A DNA stretch of 64,000 bases from Fibrobacter sp. (GTDB taxonomy: Bacteria > Fibrobacterota > Fibrobacteria > Fibrobacterales > Fibrobacteraceae). Below the pieces are notes generated by a model that searched no databases, had not been told where the DNA came from, and saw only the letters and a list, made by a program, of their open reading frames with translations. A program made the position numbers and the translations under genes. The DNA lies in assembly GCA_017649565.1 (NCBI GenBank), contig JAGCGO010000057.1, forward strand, positions 44,287 through 108,286. Reading direction: 5' to 3'. This document shows positions 27,920 to 36,153 of this stretch, piece after piece; the stretch's first letter is position 1, and each line of letters opens with the position of its first letter.

Positions 27920-27925
27920 TATATT
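27920..27925 (+). promoter_or_regulatory. -10-like box of tRNA-Leu
   Basis: TATATT lies 20 bases before the mature tRNA 5' end. No convincing -35 hexamer is seen at the right distance. Confidence 0.35.
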
Positions 27926-27944
27926 TTCAAGGCAACTCACTGCT

Positions 27945-28027
<83 letters not shown>

Positions 28028-28065
28028 TTAAAAACAAAGGTTTTTCGTAAAATTTCGAGTAAAAC

Positions 28066-28491
28066 ATGATAGAATTCTACCCCAACAGCATTTACTACCC
28101 CCGCGAGGCGGTAGAAGAAAAGCTCGCCAAGGGCGAACTCGACAAGACTGAGAAACACCTGATGGGCTGGACCGAGCGCCATCGCGGTGAAATCTGGGAC
28201 TGCGCCCGTGACGACGCGGAGAACCCGACCGACGAGATTTTGCTCGACAACCTGCGTGCCCTGCTCCTTTGCAAGGGTTCCCTGCAGCCTGCCGCCGAAA
28301 TGGGCGACATGATCAAGGAAATCAAGAAGGAAGTCTGGTACAGGAACGAGAAAGAACACGAGCCGGCTGCCGAAGTGGCCGAAGAATGGCGCGCGAAGTA
28401 CCTGGTCAAGTGGCGCGAAGCCCGCATGTTCGAAGCGTTCGTGCTTATCGAGAAGCGCGCCGCCGATCTGCTCAAGATCCTGAGAGCCTAG
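28066..28491 (+). CDS. Small acidic alpha-helical protein of unknown function
   Basis: 141 residues, no signal peptide and no membrane segment, so probably cytoplasmic. It is rich in Glu, Lys, Arg and Ala and should be almost all helix. Two Trp-containing segments ('MGWTERHRGEIWDC' and 'VKWREARMFEAF') may form a core. I know no family for it. It starts 38 bases after tRNA-Leu and could share its transcript. Its TAG lies in the CTAG that also supplies the stop of the convergent neighbour. Confidence 0.7.
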   Translation: MIEFYPNSIYYPREAVEEKLAKGELDKTEKHLMGWTERHRGEIWDCARDDAENPTDEILLDNLRALLLCKGSLQPAAEMGDMIKEIKKEVWYRNEKEHEPAAEVAEEWRAKYLVKWREARMFEAFVLIEKRAADLLKILRA

Positions 28492-28985
28492 TATTCCGCA
28501 AGCCAGCGGACCGGGAACCAGAACTCGGTTATGCCGCTCACGCTGCGCGGGTACACCCAGTACGTCCTAATATGGTGGATGAGTTTCCACTTGAAATCGT
28601 CGTCGTTCGTATTGCAATAAAGAATTTCGGGGTAATCGATGTGCCCCGTCGAATCGATTGTCAGCTTGAGGCCGACAAGTACGTCGTCGTTGTAGGTGCG
28701 GAAGTGCGGCGCGGCAAGCCAGTGGAGTCCGGCGGCCCTGCCCTGCAGAGACTTGCCGAGCTTGAGCACGTCACGGCCGGCGCTGTTCTCCAGCACGTAC
28801 AGGTCGTCGATGTCGGGCATGACGACACGGCCCTTGTAGTATGACTGCGGTACGAACTCCTCGACCTCTTCCATGACCATGCGGGTCTTGGCAGGAGCGT
28901 AACGCGGAGGCGTGGTGATCAAGCCATAGGCGATGACCAGGAACACCAGGGCGAAAAGGATTACAGGTATGTCGCGCTTCAGCAT
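28488..28985 (-). CDS. Membrane-anchored protein with TonB/AgmX-like C-terminus
   Basis: 165 residues. An N-terminal helix at about 6-25 (IPVILFALVFLVIAYGLI) anchors it in the inner membrane. A Pro-rich stretch follows (TTPPRYAPAKT). The last 70 residues have the strand-turn-strand pattern of TonB C-terminal and AgmX/PglI domains ('VGLKLTIDSTGHIDYPEIL', then a helix and 'EFWFPVRW'). The role is thus possibly force transfer to, or contact with, the outer membrane; this is an inference from a weak match. It is the last gene of the ftsX-recJ operon, starting eight bases after recJ, with AGGGGGC made partly from the recJ stop. Confidence 0.6.
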   Translation of the reverse strand: MLKRDIPVILFALVFLVIAYGLITTPPRYAPAKTRMVMEEVEEFVPQSYYKGRVVMPDIDDLYVLENSAGRDVLKLGKSLQGRAAGLHWLAAPHFRTYNDDVLVGLKLTIDSTGHIDYPEILYCNTNDDDFKWKLIHHIRTYWVYPRSVSGITEFWFPVRWLAEY

Positions 28986-28993
28986 GCTGCCCC

Positions 28994-30694
28994 CTACTCA
29001 ATAGCCTTCACGCAAAGCTGGATGGTCTTCTTGTCGTTGTAGTAGTTCCACGTAGGCTCGAAGACAATAGACAATGGACGGTTCTTGCCGACAAGCACCT
29101 TGTTCTTGCGGAGCCCAAAACCGATAGCGGAATAGGACTGGCTCCCGGCCTGTGAAAGCTCCATCTGCAGGTGCCCACCGCGCAATTCGCGCACACGGTG
29201 CACGCTCACGCCCTCGGCGCGGAAGACCGGATAAGGGAAGTTGCCGCCGAACGGCTCCATCAGCTCGAAATAGTCGAGCACGGTGTGCGCCTTCGGGTGC
29301 GACTCCGACGGGGCCACGGAAAGTTCGCGGAGCGCGACCTCGATATCGAAGCGGTGGGCCTCGTCCACCTCGGGACCGCCGCCGGTGTAGCCCTGCTCGC
29401 GGGCGGCGGCTTCCAGCCTTTCCCGGAGTTCGTCAATCTTTGTCGCGGCAAGCGAGAAGCCGGCCGCATTCGCATGGCCGCCCCAGCGCTCGAAAAGGTC
29501 GCGCACGTCGAAAAGGGCCTTGTGCCAGTTGAAGCCGGGGACCGCGCGGGCGCTCGCATGCGCCATGCCGTCTATAATCGACAGCACCGCTGCCGGTCTA
29601 TGAAATTCCTGGGCGAGCTTCGCGGAGACAATGCCGATGACACCCACGTGCCAGTTCTCCCCCGCCACCACGATGACCTCGGGAACTTTTTCGCCGTACT
29701 GTTCGCGCACGTTCTTGAGCGCCATCTCGGTAATCTCGGATTCCTTTTGCTTGCGGCGGGCGTTCCAGTTCTTGAGTTCAGAAAGCAACGTCATCGCTTC
29801 GGCCTTGTTCCCACTCAGGAGCAGCTTGAGTGCAGGGTCGGGACGTTCCATGCGGCCCGGTGCGTTCAGGAGCGGTGCGTACTTGTACATTACGTCTATG
29901 CCGCCCACGCTGCTGCCGGATTTCATGAGAGAGCTGTACATGGCCTGCAATCCCGGCCACTCGCTGTTGCGCAGGTGCTCGAGACCTTTTCTCGTGAAGC
30001 GCCTGTTCTCCGGAGTCATCTGCACCAGGTCGGCCAAGGTTCCCAGCGCGACCAGGTCAAGGAAACGCGTCGGCACGGGACGGCCGAGCTTTGCAAACAG
30101 AGCACATACAAACTTGTACGAAACGCCGACTCCGCAGAGTTCGGGGTTCGGATAGGCATCGCCATCTTGGTGCGGGTCTAGCAGCACGTCGCAGACAGGC
30201 AGACCGTCACCGCTGGGCTGGTGGTGGTCGATGACCATGACGCGCATCCCCAGTTCCTTGGCGTGGGCGATTTCCGCATTCGCGGTAATACCCGTGTCGA
30301 CCGTAATCAGGTTGCGCGCACCGGCCTCGTACATCTCGTCGACAGCGCTAACGGAAAGCCCGTAGCCGTCGCCGAAGCGGTTGGGCAGGCGCCACTGCGT
30401 GACAATACCGATTTCGGCGAGAGCCTTGCTGAGCAGCGTGACCGATGTCATGCCGTCGAGGTCGTAGTCGCCGAAGATGAAAATTTCTTCGCCCGTCTTT
30501 TGGACATCCAGAAGCCAGTCTATCGCCGCACCCATGCCCATCATGAGCATCGGGTCCGCGATGTCGCTGTCGCTGCCGTACAGGAAGCGGTAAGCGTCGC
30601 CTACATTTTTTACCCCGCGCGAAACGAGAAACCGCGCCACGAGGTGCGGCACCTTGAGTTCGCGGGCCAGGGTGGAGGCGACAAGATCTTCCAT
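28994..30694 (-). CDS. recJ: Single-stranded-DNA-specific exonuclease RecJ
   Basis: 566 residues, near the usual RecJ length. RecJ degrades single-stranded DNA 5' to 3' in recombination and mismatch repair. DHH-phosphoesterase motifs are present: FGDYDLDG near residue 76, 'VMVIDHHQPSGD' near 154, and the DHHA1 part with 'WHVGVIGIVSAKLAQ' and 'GGHANAAGF'. A C-terminal OB-like part ends the protein. The start at 30694 (MEDLVAS) overlaps the holB stop as ATGA, which fixes it; the frame open to 30739 is internal to holB. Member of the ftsX-envC-like-holB-recJ operon. Confidence 0.93.
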   Translation of the reverse strand: MEDLVASTLARELKVPHLVARFLVSRGVKNVGDAYRFLYGSDSDIADPMLMMGMGAAIDWLLDVQKTGEEIFIFGDYDLDGMTSVTLLSKALAEIGIVTQWRLPNRFGDGYGLSVSAVDEMYEAGARNLITVDTGITANAEIAHAKELGMRVMVIDHHQPSGDGLPVCDVLLDPHQDGDAYPNPELCGVGVSYKFVCALFAKLGRPVPTRFLDLVALGTLADLVQMTPENRRFTRKGLEHLRNSEWPGLQAMYSSLMKSGSSVGGIDVMYKYAPLLNAPGRMERPDPALKLLLSGNKAEAMTLLSELKNWNARRKQKESEITEMALKNVREQYGEKVPEVIVVAGENWHVGVIGIVSAKLAQEFHRPAAVLSIIDGMAHASARAVPGFNWHKALFDVRDLFERWGGHANAAGFSLAATKIDELRERLEAAAREQGYTGGGPEVDEAHRFDIEVALRELSVAPSESHPKAHTVLDYFELMEPFGGNFPYPVFRAEGVSVHRVRELRGGHLQMELSQAGSQSYSAIGFGLRKNKVLVGKNRPLSIVFEPTWNYYNDKKTIQLCVKAIE

Positions 30695-31818
30695 CACTTG
30701 GCCCCCTCGAAAAGCTTGACCGCTAGGGCCTGGATGCACACACGGGGCGACGTGCGGCGACTCGCGATGCGCGACATGGTCTCCTGGACGTCGACCAAAG
30801 CAAGGTCGACCGCGCTAGAGTCAATCTGCGGATAAGCCGAGATGTCAACCTTGGCCGTTGTGTCGGCAATGCGGAGCGGTGCCCCGGCCATGCTGCGGGC
30901 CATGTCGGCCAGCAGGAACGAAACCACTTCCAAAAAGCGGTTCGCCACGGCGGCGTCCTCGATGCCCGCCTCTTCCAGTTCGAAGAACAGGTCGGTGTAG
31001 GAGCCGGAAAGGGAAAGGTTCACGAACCGCGCCGACAGGTCGAGCCAGGCGGATGCGTGCTGGGCGTAGTACATGGCCTTGCCGGGAGAACCCACGGAAA
31101 GCCCGACCACGTCGTCGGAAACGGCGGACTCGTCGTAGTCGTCGTTCGCGTACTCCACCGCAATGTTGCGGACCTCGTCGTCGGTCAGCGGCAAGAGATG
31201 CAAGGCAAGGCAGCGGCTGCGGATGGTCTGCAACAGACGCTCGCGGCTGCGGGTCGTCAAAATGAAGTAGGTATCCGGCGGGACTTCCTCAAGTGTCTTG
31301 AGGAAGGCGTTCGCAGCGGAATCGTTCATGCGGTCCGCTTCCGCGACAATGATCGTGCGAACGCGGTCGCCCTTGAGGGCGAACCCCGCCGTCATGTTGC
31401 GGATGAGGTCCACCGTAATACCTGCGGCGGCGCTGAACACGTCGATGCGGTAAGGGTTCTTTACAATCTCTTCGATGTAGGCCTGCTTGTAGTCCTGTAC
31501 TGTCTTGGCAGTGCTCCCCGCCGACACGTCGGAGGCGCTCCGCGCGGAAGACTCCTTGGACTCCATGGGGACAACCCAGCCGTCGGTATTGCCCGGGTCG
31601 GCCGCCATCTTGCAGCCGAAGCAATGCCCGCAGGGCCTGGCTTCCCCGGCACTGCACTGCAGGGCCTTCGCGATTTCCATCGCCAGGGCCTTCTTGCCAA
31701 TGCCCGCAGGCCCGTCGATAAGGATAGCCTGCGGGAACCGGTTCTCACGCAGCGCCGCCATAAGTCGGATGCGCTGCCTATTCTGCGAGGCCGGGCCGTT
31801 CAAGCGATATTCAATCAT
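30694..31818 (-). CDS. holB: DNA polymerase III delta' subunit (clamp-loader ATPase family)
   Basis: 374 residues. Part of the clamp loader that places the sliding clamp on DNA. Walker A is complete (GPAGIGKKAL) near residue 36. The Cys4 zinc motif is in place (CSAGEARPCGHCFGC). 'ADRMNDSAANAFLKTLEEVP' contains the usual helix of DnaX/HolB proteins, and 'TIRSRC' is the SRC motif. The C-terminal third is the helical collar domain. I start it at 31818 (MIEYRL), where ATG overlaps the TGA of the envC-like gene; the frame open to 31833 begins within that gene. Unlike E. coli delta', the P-loop looks intact, so it may still bind ATP. Confidence 0.9.
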   Translation of the reverse strand: MIEYRLNGPASQNRQRIRLMAALRENRFPQAILIDGPAGIGKKALAMEIAKALQCSAGEARPCGHCFGCKMAADPGNTDGWVVPMESKESSARSASDVSAGSTAKTVQDYKQAYIEEIVKNPYRIDVFSAAAGITVDLIRNMTAGFALKGDRVRTIIVAEADRMNDSAANAFLKTLEEVPPDTYFILTTRSRERLLQTIRSRCLALHLLPLTDDEVRNIAVEYANDDYDESAVSDDVVGLSVGSPGKAMYYAQHASAWLDLSARFVNLSLSGSYTDLFFELEEAGIEDAAVANRFLEVVSFLLADMARSMAGAPLRIADTTAKVDISAYPQIDSSAVDLALVDVQETMSRIASRRTSPRVCIQALAVKLFEGAK

Positions 31819-33071
31819 TTCTGTTTCAACCATTCAAGAGGGTCCACGGTCTGCGTACCCTCGCTAACTTGGAAATACAATTTAATTCCATTTAAAGACG
31901 CGATGTCACCGGCGGTGCCAATTTCCTCGCAATTCTTTACCGTTTTGCCTTCTTGCACTCGGATGCTCTGGAGGTGCCCGTACACGGAATACGTCCCGCC
32001 TTCGTGCTCGATAATCACGGAAGGTCCGCGGCCGTCGATTTCGGCGACCATCGCCACAGTACCTGCTGCAGCGGCACGCACGGCAGCGCCTTTCTTACCG
32101 CGGATTTCTACACCGAGGTTACGCGTGGTGATATGCAGCACCGGGTGTTCCTGCAAGCCGTAGTTGCTGATAATCTCGCCCTTGAGCGGCATGCACTTGG
32201 GGCCGGTCACCGGAGTCGTCACGGCGACCTGAGGCTTCTTCACGACCTTCTCTTCTTTCTCGGGCTTGCCGCCCTTGCCCTTCTTGGCCTTGGCCGCCTT
32301 CTTCTTGCGTTCTTCTTCGGCCTTCTTCGCCGCTTCGATTTCCTTCTTGCGCTTTTCCTCGAGTTTCTTGATGAGGGCCTGCATGGTCTTCTGGTTACGC
32401 TCGAATTCCTGCAGGGCTTTCTTCTGCATGTTCTTGTCCTGCTTGAGCGAGAGCAGCATCTTCTCCTGGCTGCTCATCTGCGTCACGAGTCCCTTCTCTT
32501 CTTGGGCCTTGCGGCTGCGCATCCTGTTGAGGTCGTTCAAGTGCACCTGCTCGGTCTTTTTCATCTCGTCGCGTTCGGCCATCATGCGCGAAAGGAGCAG
32601 CACCTGTTCGCGGTCCTCGTTGAGAATATGGTGCACCCAGTACACCTGCCTGTCGGGGTTGCCCTTCTGCGTAAGGAGGTTGTACAGAACGAGCGCTTCG
32701 CTCTGCCTGCCGTTCACGTAGAGGCTGCGGATGCGGCGCTTCATGGCTTCCTTGCGTTCGGTAATCTTCCTGTCCAGAGAATCGATGTCGGCGGCAAGCC
32801 GTACCACGGCCCCCTGCACCATGGCCTCGCTCTTGGCAAGTTCCGCAATGTAGGTACGGGTCTGGTTGAGGTTCTGGTCCAAAAGCGAAATCGTGTTGAT
32901 GACGCCCTTCTCCTCGCTTTCGAGCATGGCGAGTTCCCTGCGTTTTTTGGCGAGATCGCCCTCGAGTTTTTTCAGGGCCTGCTTCTGCTCCTTGATCTGC
33001 GCGTCCGTTTTTTTGGGAGCGGCGGATACGAGACCGACCAACAGGCACAGGAGAATTGTGAACAGGCGCAT
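31815..33071 (-). CDS. EnvC-like murein hydrolase activator (degenerate LytM domain)
   Basis: 418 residues: signal peptide 1-17, long coiled coil of about 20-260, a Lys/Ala/Glu-rich linker, then a LytM/M23-like domain of about 300-410. In active M23 peptidases the first zinc ligands lie in an H-x-G-[IV]-D motif. Here that site reads NLGVEI, so His and Asp are replaced, while the later YGHL is kept. Loss of ligands is typical of EnvC, which does not cut wall itself but switches on amidases at the septum under FtsEX control. It lies six bases after ftsX, which fits that role. Acts in the periplasm. The alternative, an active M23 peptidase, is disfavoured by the lost ligands. Confidence 0.83.
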   Translation of the reverse strand: MRLFTILLCLLVGLVSAAPKKTDAQIKEQKQALKKLEGDLAKKRRELAMLESEEKGVINTISLLDQNLNQTRTYIAELAKSEAMVQGAVVRLAADIDSLDRKITERKEAMKRRIRSLYVNGRQSEALVLYNLLTQKGNPDRQVYWVHHILNEDREQVLLLSRMMAERDEMKKTEQVHLNDLNRMRSRKAQEEKGLVTQMSSQEKMLLSLKQDKNMQKKALQEFERNQKTMQALIKKLEEKRKKEIEAAKKAEEERKKKAAKAKKGKGGKPEKEEKVVKKPQVAVTTPVTGPKCMPLKGEIISNYGLQEHPVLHITTRNLGVEIRGKKGAAVRAAAAGTVAMVAEIDGRGPSVIIEHEGGTYSVYGHLQSIRVQEGKTVKNCEEIGTAGDIASLNGIKLYFQVSEGTQTVDPLEWLKQK

Positions 33072-33077
33072 GGGTCT

Positions 33078-33998
33078 TTATTCCTGCTCGTTGCGCTTAA
33101 TCTTGAGGAACCCGCGCACCGTATGGAAACTGAAATAGGCCGAGAGGAAGGAGACCGCGAATACGACAAGGAACAGTATTCCTCCGAAACCGTCGACATA
33201 GCTACCGACAATCGGGAAGGATTCCGTGATCGCGTCCACCACCGTCCAGAGCACGACTACCGCGGCAATGCTGCCGAGCAGTCCCTGGGCAAAGCCTTCC
33301 AGCACGAAGGGGAACTGGATAAAGAACGTACTGCCGCCGGCATACTTCATGTTCTCGACAAGCAGCTTGCGCGAAAGCAGAGACAGCCGGACCGAATTGC
33401 AGATAATGAGCGAAAGCGTGACGAGCAAAAGGACGCAGATTGTCACGGGCCAAAATACCATCTTGAACTTCCATTCGGCGATGCGGTTCACCCAGTCCAC
33501 CGGGGCCTGCACCTCCTCGAACACGCCGTCCCTGGCTATAGACTTGCGAAGCTCGATGAGGTCAATTGGGGTCTTGCTCCTCTCGTCTAGCGTAATGCGG
33601 AAAAAGGGCGGAATGGGGTTATCGTCGACCAGGTCGAGCATGTCCCCCGAGAAATGCCTGCGGAAGTCGGCCAGGGCACTGTCAGCGCTCACGTACTCGA
33701 CACTGTCTACATGCTTCATGTGCTGTAGCCTGGAACGCACCGCCGCCACCGAATCGTCCGGAATAGGCCCGGGCAAAAACGCCTCGATGGCATAGAGCGT
33801 CTTTTCGGTGTCGATAATGCGCATGGCGCCCCCGAGAAACAGCGAAGACGACGCCAACAGCAGCGAGCAGAGGAATATCGTGACAAGGGAGGGCAGGATG
33901 ACCGTACGGTGCTGCTTCCACCCCCTGAAGGATTCCGATACTAAGTAACCTAATTGACCTAACACGATGCGAATAATAACTAAATTTACGGGAGTCAT
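33078..33998 (-). CDS. ftsX: Cell-division permease-like protein FtsX
   Basis: 306 residues with the FtsX plan. There is a cytoplasmic start ('ESFRGWKQHRTVILPSLVTIF'), TM1 at about 35-57, and a large periplasmic loop with the 'V.S.EYVSADSAL' pattern. Three TM helices follow at about 185-205, 235-260 and 275-298. FtsX works with the ATPase FtsE to activate EnvC. The next gene is envC-like, but no ftsE is adjacent; the upstream neighbour is divergent ybbR only 12 bases from this ATG. The start at 33998 lacks a clear ribosome binding site, and the true start may be further in, for example GTG at 33965. Confidence 0.85.
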   Translation of the reverse strand: MTPVNLVIIRIVLGQLGYLVSESFRGWKQHRTVILPSLVTIFLCSLLLASSSLFLGGAMRIIDTEKTLYAIEAFLPGPIPDDSVAAVRSRLQHMKHVDSVEYVSADSALADFRRHFSGDMLDLVDDNPIPPFFRITLDERSKTPIDLIELRKSIARDGVFEEVQAPVDWVNRIAEWKFKMVFWPVTICVLLLVTLSLIICNSVRLSLLSRKLLVENMKYAGGSTFFIQFPFVLEGFAQGLLGSIAAVVVLWTVVDAITESFPIVGSYVDGFGGILFLVVFAVSFLSAYFSFHTVRGFLKIKRNEQE

Positions 33999-34010
33999 TT
34001 AGGGGCGAAC

Positions 34011-35048
34011 ATGAAACACATCGCATTAAAGATTACAGCCTTCCTTTTCGGGATTGCCCTCTGGTTCTATGTCATCTCGCTGAAGAACTTCCAGCTCGAG
34101 ATAGAAGCCCCCATCATACTTTCGAAGCTCCCGGAAACGCTCGCCATCGCATCGAGGCCGCCGCAGAGCATGCCTATCACCGTGGAGGGTAGGCCGTTCG
34201 ACCTGATCCGCATGCGCGCCCAGGAGGCGAAGGGTGCAAGCATCGTCGTCGACCTGCACGACATCGAGCTCGGCAGCCACCGCGTGCACATCGGTTCCAA
34301 GAACTACTCCGCCCCGAACTTCCCGAACATCCACTACGTGGACTCCGACGAAAGGCTCAGCTTCATCGACCTCGACATCGACACGCGCATCGTGCGCAAC
34401 GTTCCCATCCGGTCGAACGTGACTTTCAGGCCCGCGAACGGCTACATCGTCACCAGCGAGCCCGAGCTCAACCCCGAAGGACTGAACGTGTCCGGCGCCC
34501 GCAACGCGCTCATGCGCATCATCGAGGTGCCCACCGATTCCATCCGCTACGATTCCGTCAAGGCGCCCGGCCGCTACACGGTCCCGCTGCGTTTTGACCA
34601 GCTGCCCGCCTATGTCGCGCCTAACGATTCCGCGATCGAGATATCTATCGACGTGCAGAAGGTTACAAACAAAGTATTCAAGAACGTGCCGGTGCACCTG
34701 ATCGGCCGCTACGACAAGAACGAGATGAGCCTTGTGCCGAGCACCGTCGAGGTGGAGATTACCGGCGGCGAGAAGATTTTGGACACCATGAAGGTCGACG
34801 CTCTCGACCTGTTCGTGGAAATCAACCGTTTCGCCATCGAGGACGTGGACAGCCTGCCCCCGACCATACGTATGATGCTTGACAAGTCCATCAATACCGA
34901 CCTGTGCATCAAGGGCATCCAGATCAAGCCCGACAAGGTGCGCCTGCAGAGAAAGGTCCCCCAGCCCGCCACAACGACGGAAACGGATTCCACGCAGGCG
35001 AAGCCCACCGTGTTCACGATGGACGACATCGACGAGGAGGGCAAGTAG
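34011..35048 (+). CDS. YbbR-domain protein
   Basis: 345 residues with one N-terminal membrane helix at about 5-23 (ALKITAFLFGIALWFYV). Repeated YbbR-type beta domains follow ('VDLHDIELGSHRVHIG', 'DIDTRIVRNVPIRSNVTFRP', 'VPLRFDQLP', 'VQKVTNKVFKNVPVHLIG'). A Thr/Pro-rich tail ends the protein. YbbR proteins (CdaR in Firmicutes) can regulate a c-di-AMP cyclase, but no cyclase gene is beside it, so its partner is unknown. Its TAG overlaps the GTG of tsaD by one base, so the two are co-expressed. Confidence 0.8.
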   Translation: MKHIALKITAFLFGIALWFYVISLKNFQLEIEAPIILSKLPETLAIASRPPQSMPITVEGRPFDLIRMRAQEAKGASIVVDLHDIELGSHRVHIGSKNYSAPNFPNIHYVDSDERLSFIDLDIDTRIVRNVPIRSNVTFRPANGYIVTSEPELNPEGLNVSGARNALMRIIEVPTDSIRYDSVKAPGRYTVPLRFDQLPAYVAPNDSAIEISIDVQKVTNKVFKNVPVHLIGRYDKNEMSLVPSTVEVEITGGEKILDTMKVDALDLFVEINRFAIEDVDSLPPTIRMMLDKSINTDLCIKGIQIKPDKVRLQRKVPQPATTTETDSTQAKPTVFTMDDIDEEGK

Positions 35049-36055
35049 TGCTCTGGCTCGGAATTGAATCCAGCTGCGACGAGACCGCATGCGCGGTACT
35101 GCAGGACGAACCGCTCAAGGTACTTTCGAATCCGCTCTACAGCCAGATCGACGAGCACGCGCTCTACGGGGGCGTTGTCCCCGAAATCGCGGCGCGCGCC
35201 CACCTGCAGAAGATTGCCCCCATTGCCGAAGCCGCCGTCAAGGAAGCCGGCATCGACCTCAAGGACATCGACGCTATTGCCTACACTACGGGCCCGGGAC
35301 TCATGGGACCGCTGCTTGTCGGCGCGAGCTTTGCCAAGGGACTTTCCCGCGACCTGGGCATCCCGGCATACGGCATGAACCACCTGGAAGGCCACCTCGC
35401 CGCCGCGTGGCTCAGCAACCCCGACATCGAGCCGCCCTTCCTTACGCTCACCGTCTCGGGCGGGCACACGGAACTCATCCTGGAAGAACCCGGCTTCAAG
35501 TACACAAGCATCGGCCGCACCCGCGACGATGCCGCCGGCGAAGCTTTTGACAAGTGCGGCAAGCTCATCGGCCTCAAGTACCCCGCGGGAGCGACCATCA
35601 GCAAGCTCGCCCAAGGGCACAACCGCAAGTTCGTGGACTTCCCGCGAGCCCTGCACATCCACAACAACTGCGAATTTTCGTTCAGCGGCCTCAAGACATC
35701 CGTGCTCCGCTACACGGAGACCCACGAGCCCGACTTCATCAAGGCCCACCTCGGCGACATCTGCGCTTCGCTTGAAGACGCCATCGTCGACAGCCTCGTC
35801 ACAAAGACCGTCACGGCGCTCAAGATTACCAAGATGAAAACGCTCGTCGTCGGTGGCGGCGTGAGCGCGAACGCGTGGCTACGCACACGCCTGCAGGACT
35901 ACTGCAACCGTCACGGCATCCGCTTCTGCATCCCCGACAGGAGCCTCAGCACCGACAACGGCGCGATGATCGCCGCCGCGGCCATCCGGCGCAACCGGCA
36001 GGGACTGCTCAAGTCCATCGACACCGTGAAGCCCTGGATGCCGCTCGCCCCGTAA
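35048..36055 (+). CDS. tsaD: tRNA threonylcarbamoyladenosine transferase TsaD
   Basis: 335 residues. TsaD transfers the threonylcarbamoyl group to A37 of tRNAs that read ANN codons. The start is GTG at 35048 (V-LWLGIESSCDETACAV), overlapping the preceding TAG as TAGTG; a longer frame exists but would lie inside ybbR. Metal ligands H-x3-H are in 'GMNHLEGHLAAAW' near residue 112. The ASKHA nucleotide-binding signatures 'VSGGHTELIL' and 'VVGGGVSANAWLR' and the 'DDAAGEAFDKCGKLIG' stretch are complete. The length is that of the family. A strong terminator follows. Confidence 0.95.
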   Translation: MLWLGIESSCDETACAVLQDEPLKVLSNPLYSQIDEHALYGGVVPEIAARAHLQKIAPIAEAAVKEAGIDLKDIDAIAYTTGPGLMGPLLVGASFAKGLSRDLGIPAYGMNHLEGHLAAAWLSNPDIEPPFLTLTVSGGHTELILEEPGFKYTSIGRTRDDAAGEAFDKCGKLIGLKYPAGATISKLAQGHNRKFVDFPRALHIHNNCEFSFSGLKTSVLRYTETHEPDFIKAHLGDICASLEDAIVDSLVTKTVTALKITKMKTLVVGGGVSANAWLRTRLQDYCNRHGIRFCIPDRSLSTDNGAMIAAAAIRRNRQGLLKSIDTVKPWMPLAP

Positions 36056-36108
36056 AGGGTGGCCAAAATCCACGAAAAAGCAACTTTGTCCGCTAGCTTC
36101 AGACAATC

Positions 36109-36139
36109 TGCCGTTTTTTGACAAGACGGCATTTTTTTT
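36109..36139 (+). terminator. Terminator of ybbR-tsaD
   Basis: TGCCGT (36109-36114) pairs with ACGGCA (36126-36131), followed by eight T residues. Confidence 0.75.
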
Positions 36140-36153
36140 GTTATTTTGTCCAC

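Noticed and set aside
31815..33071. Active M23 endopeptidase
   Set aside because: The first zinc-ligand site reads NLGVEI instead of H-x-G-[IV]-D, and the gene follows ftsX, so an EnvC-type activator fits better.
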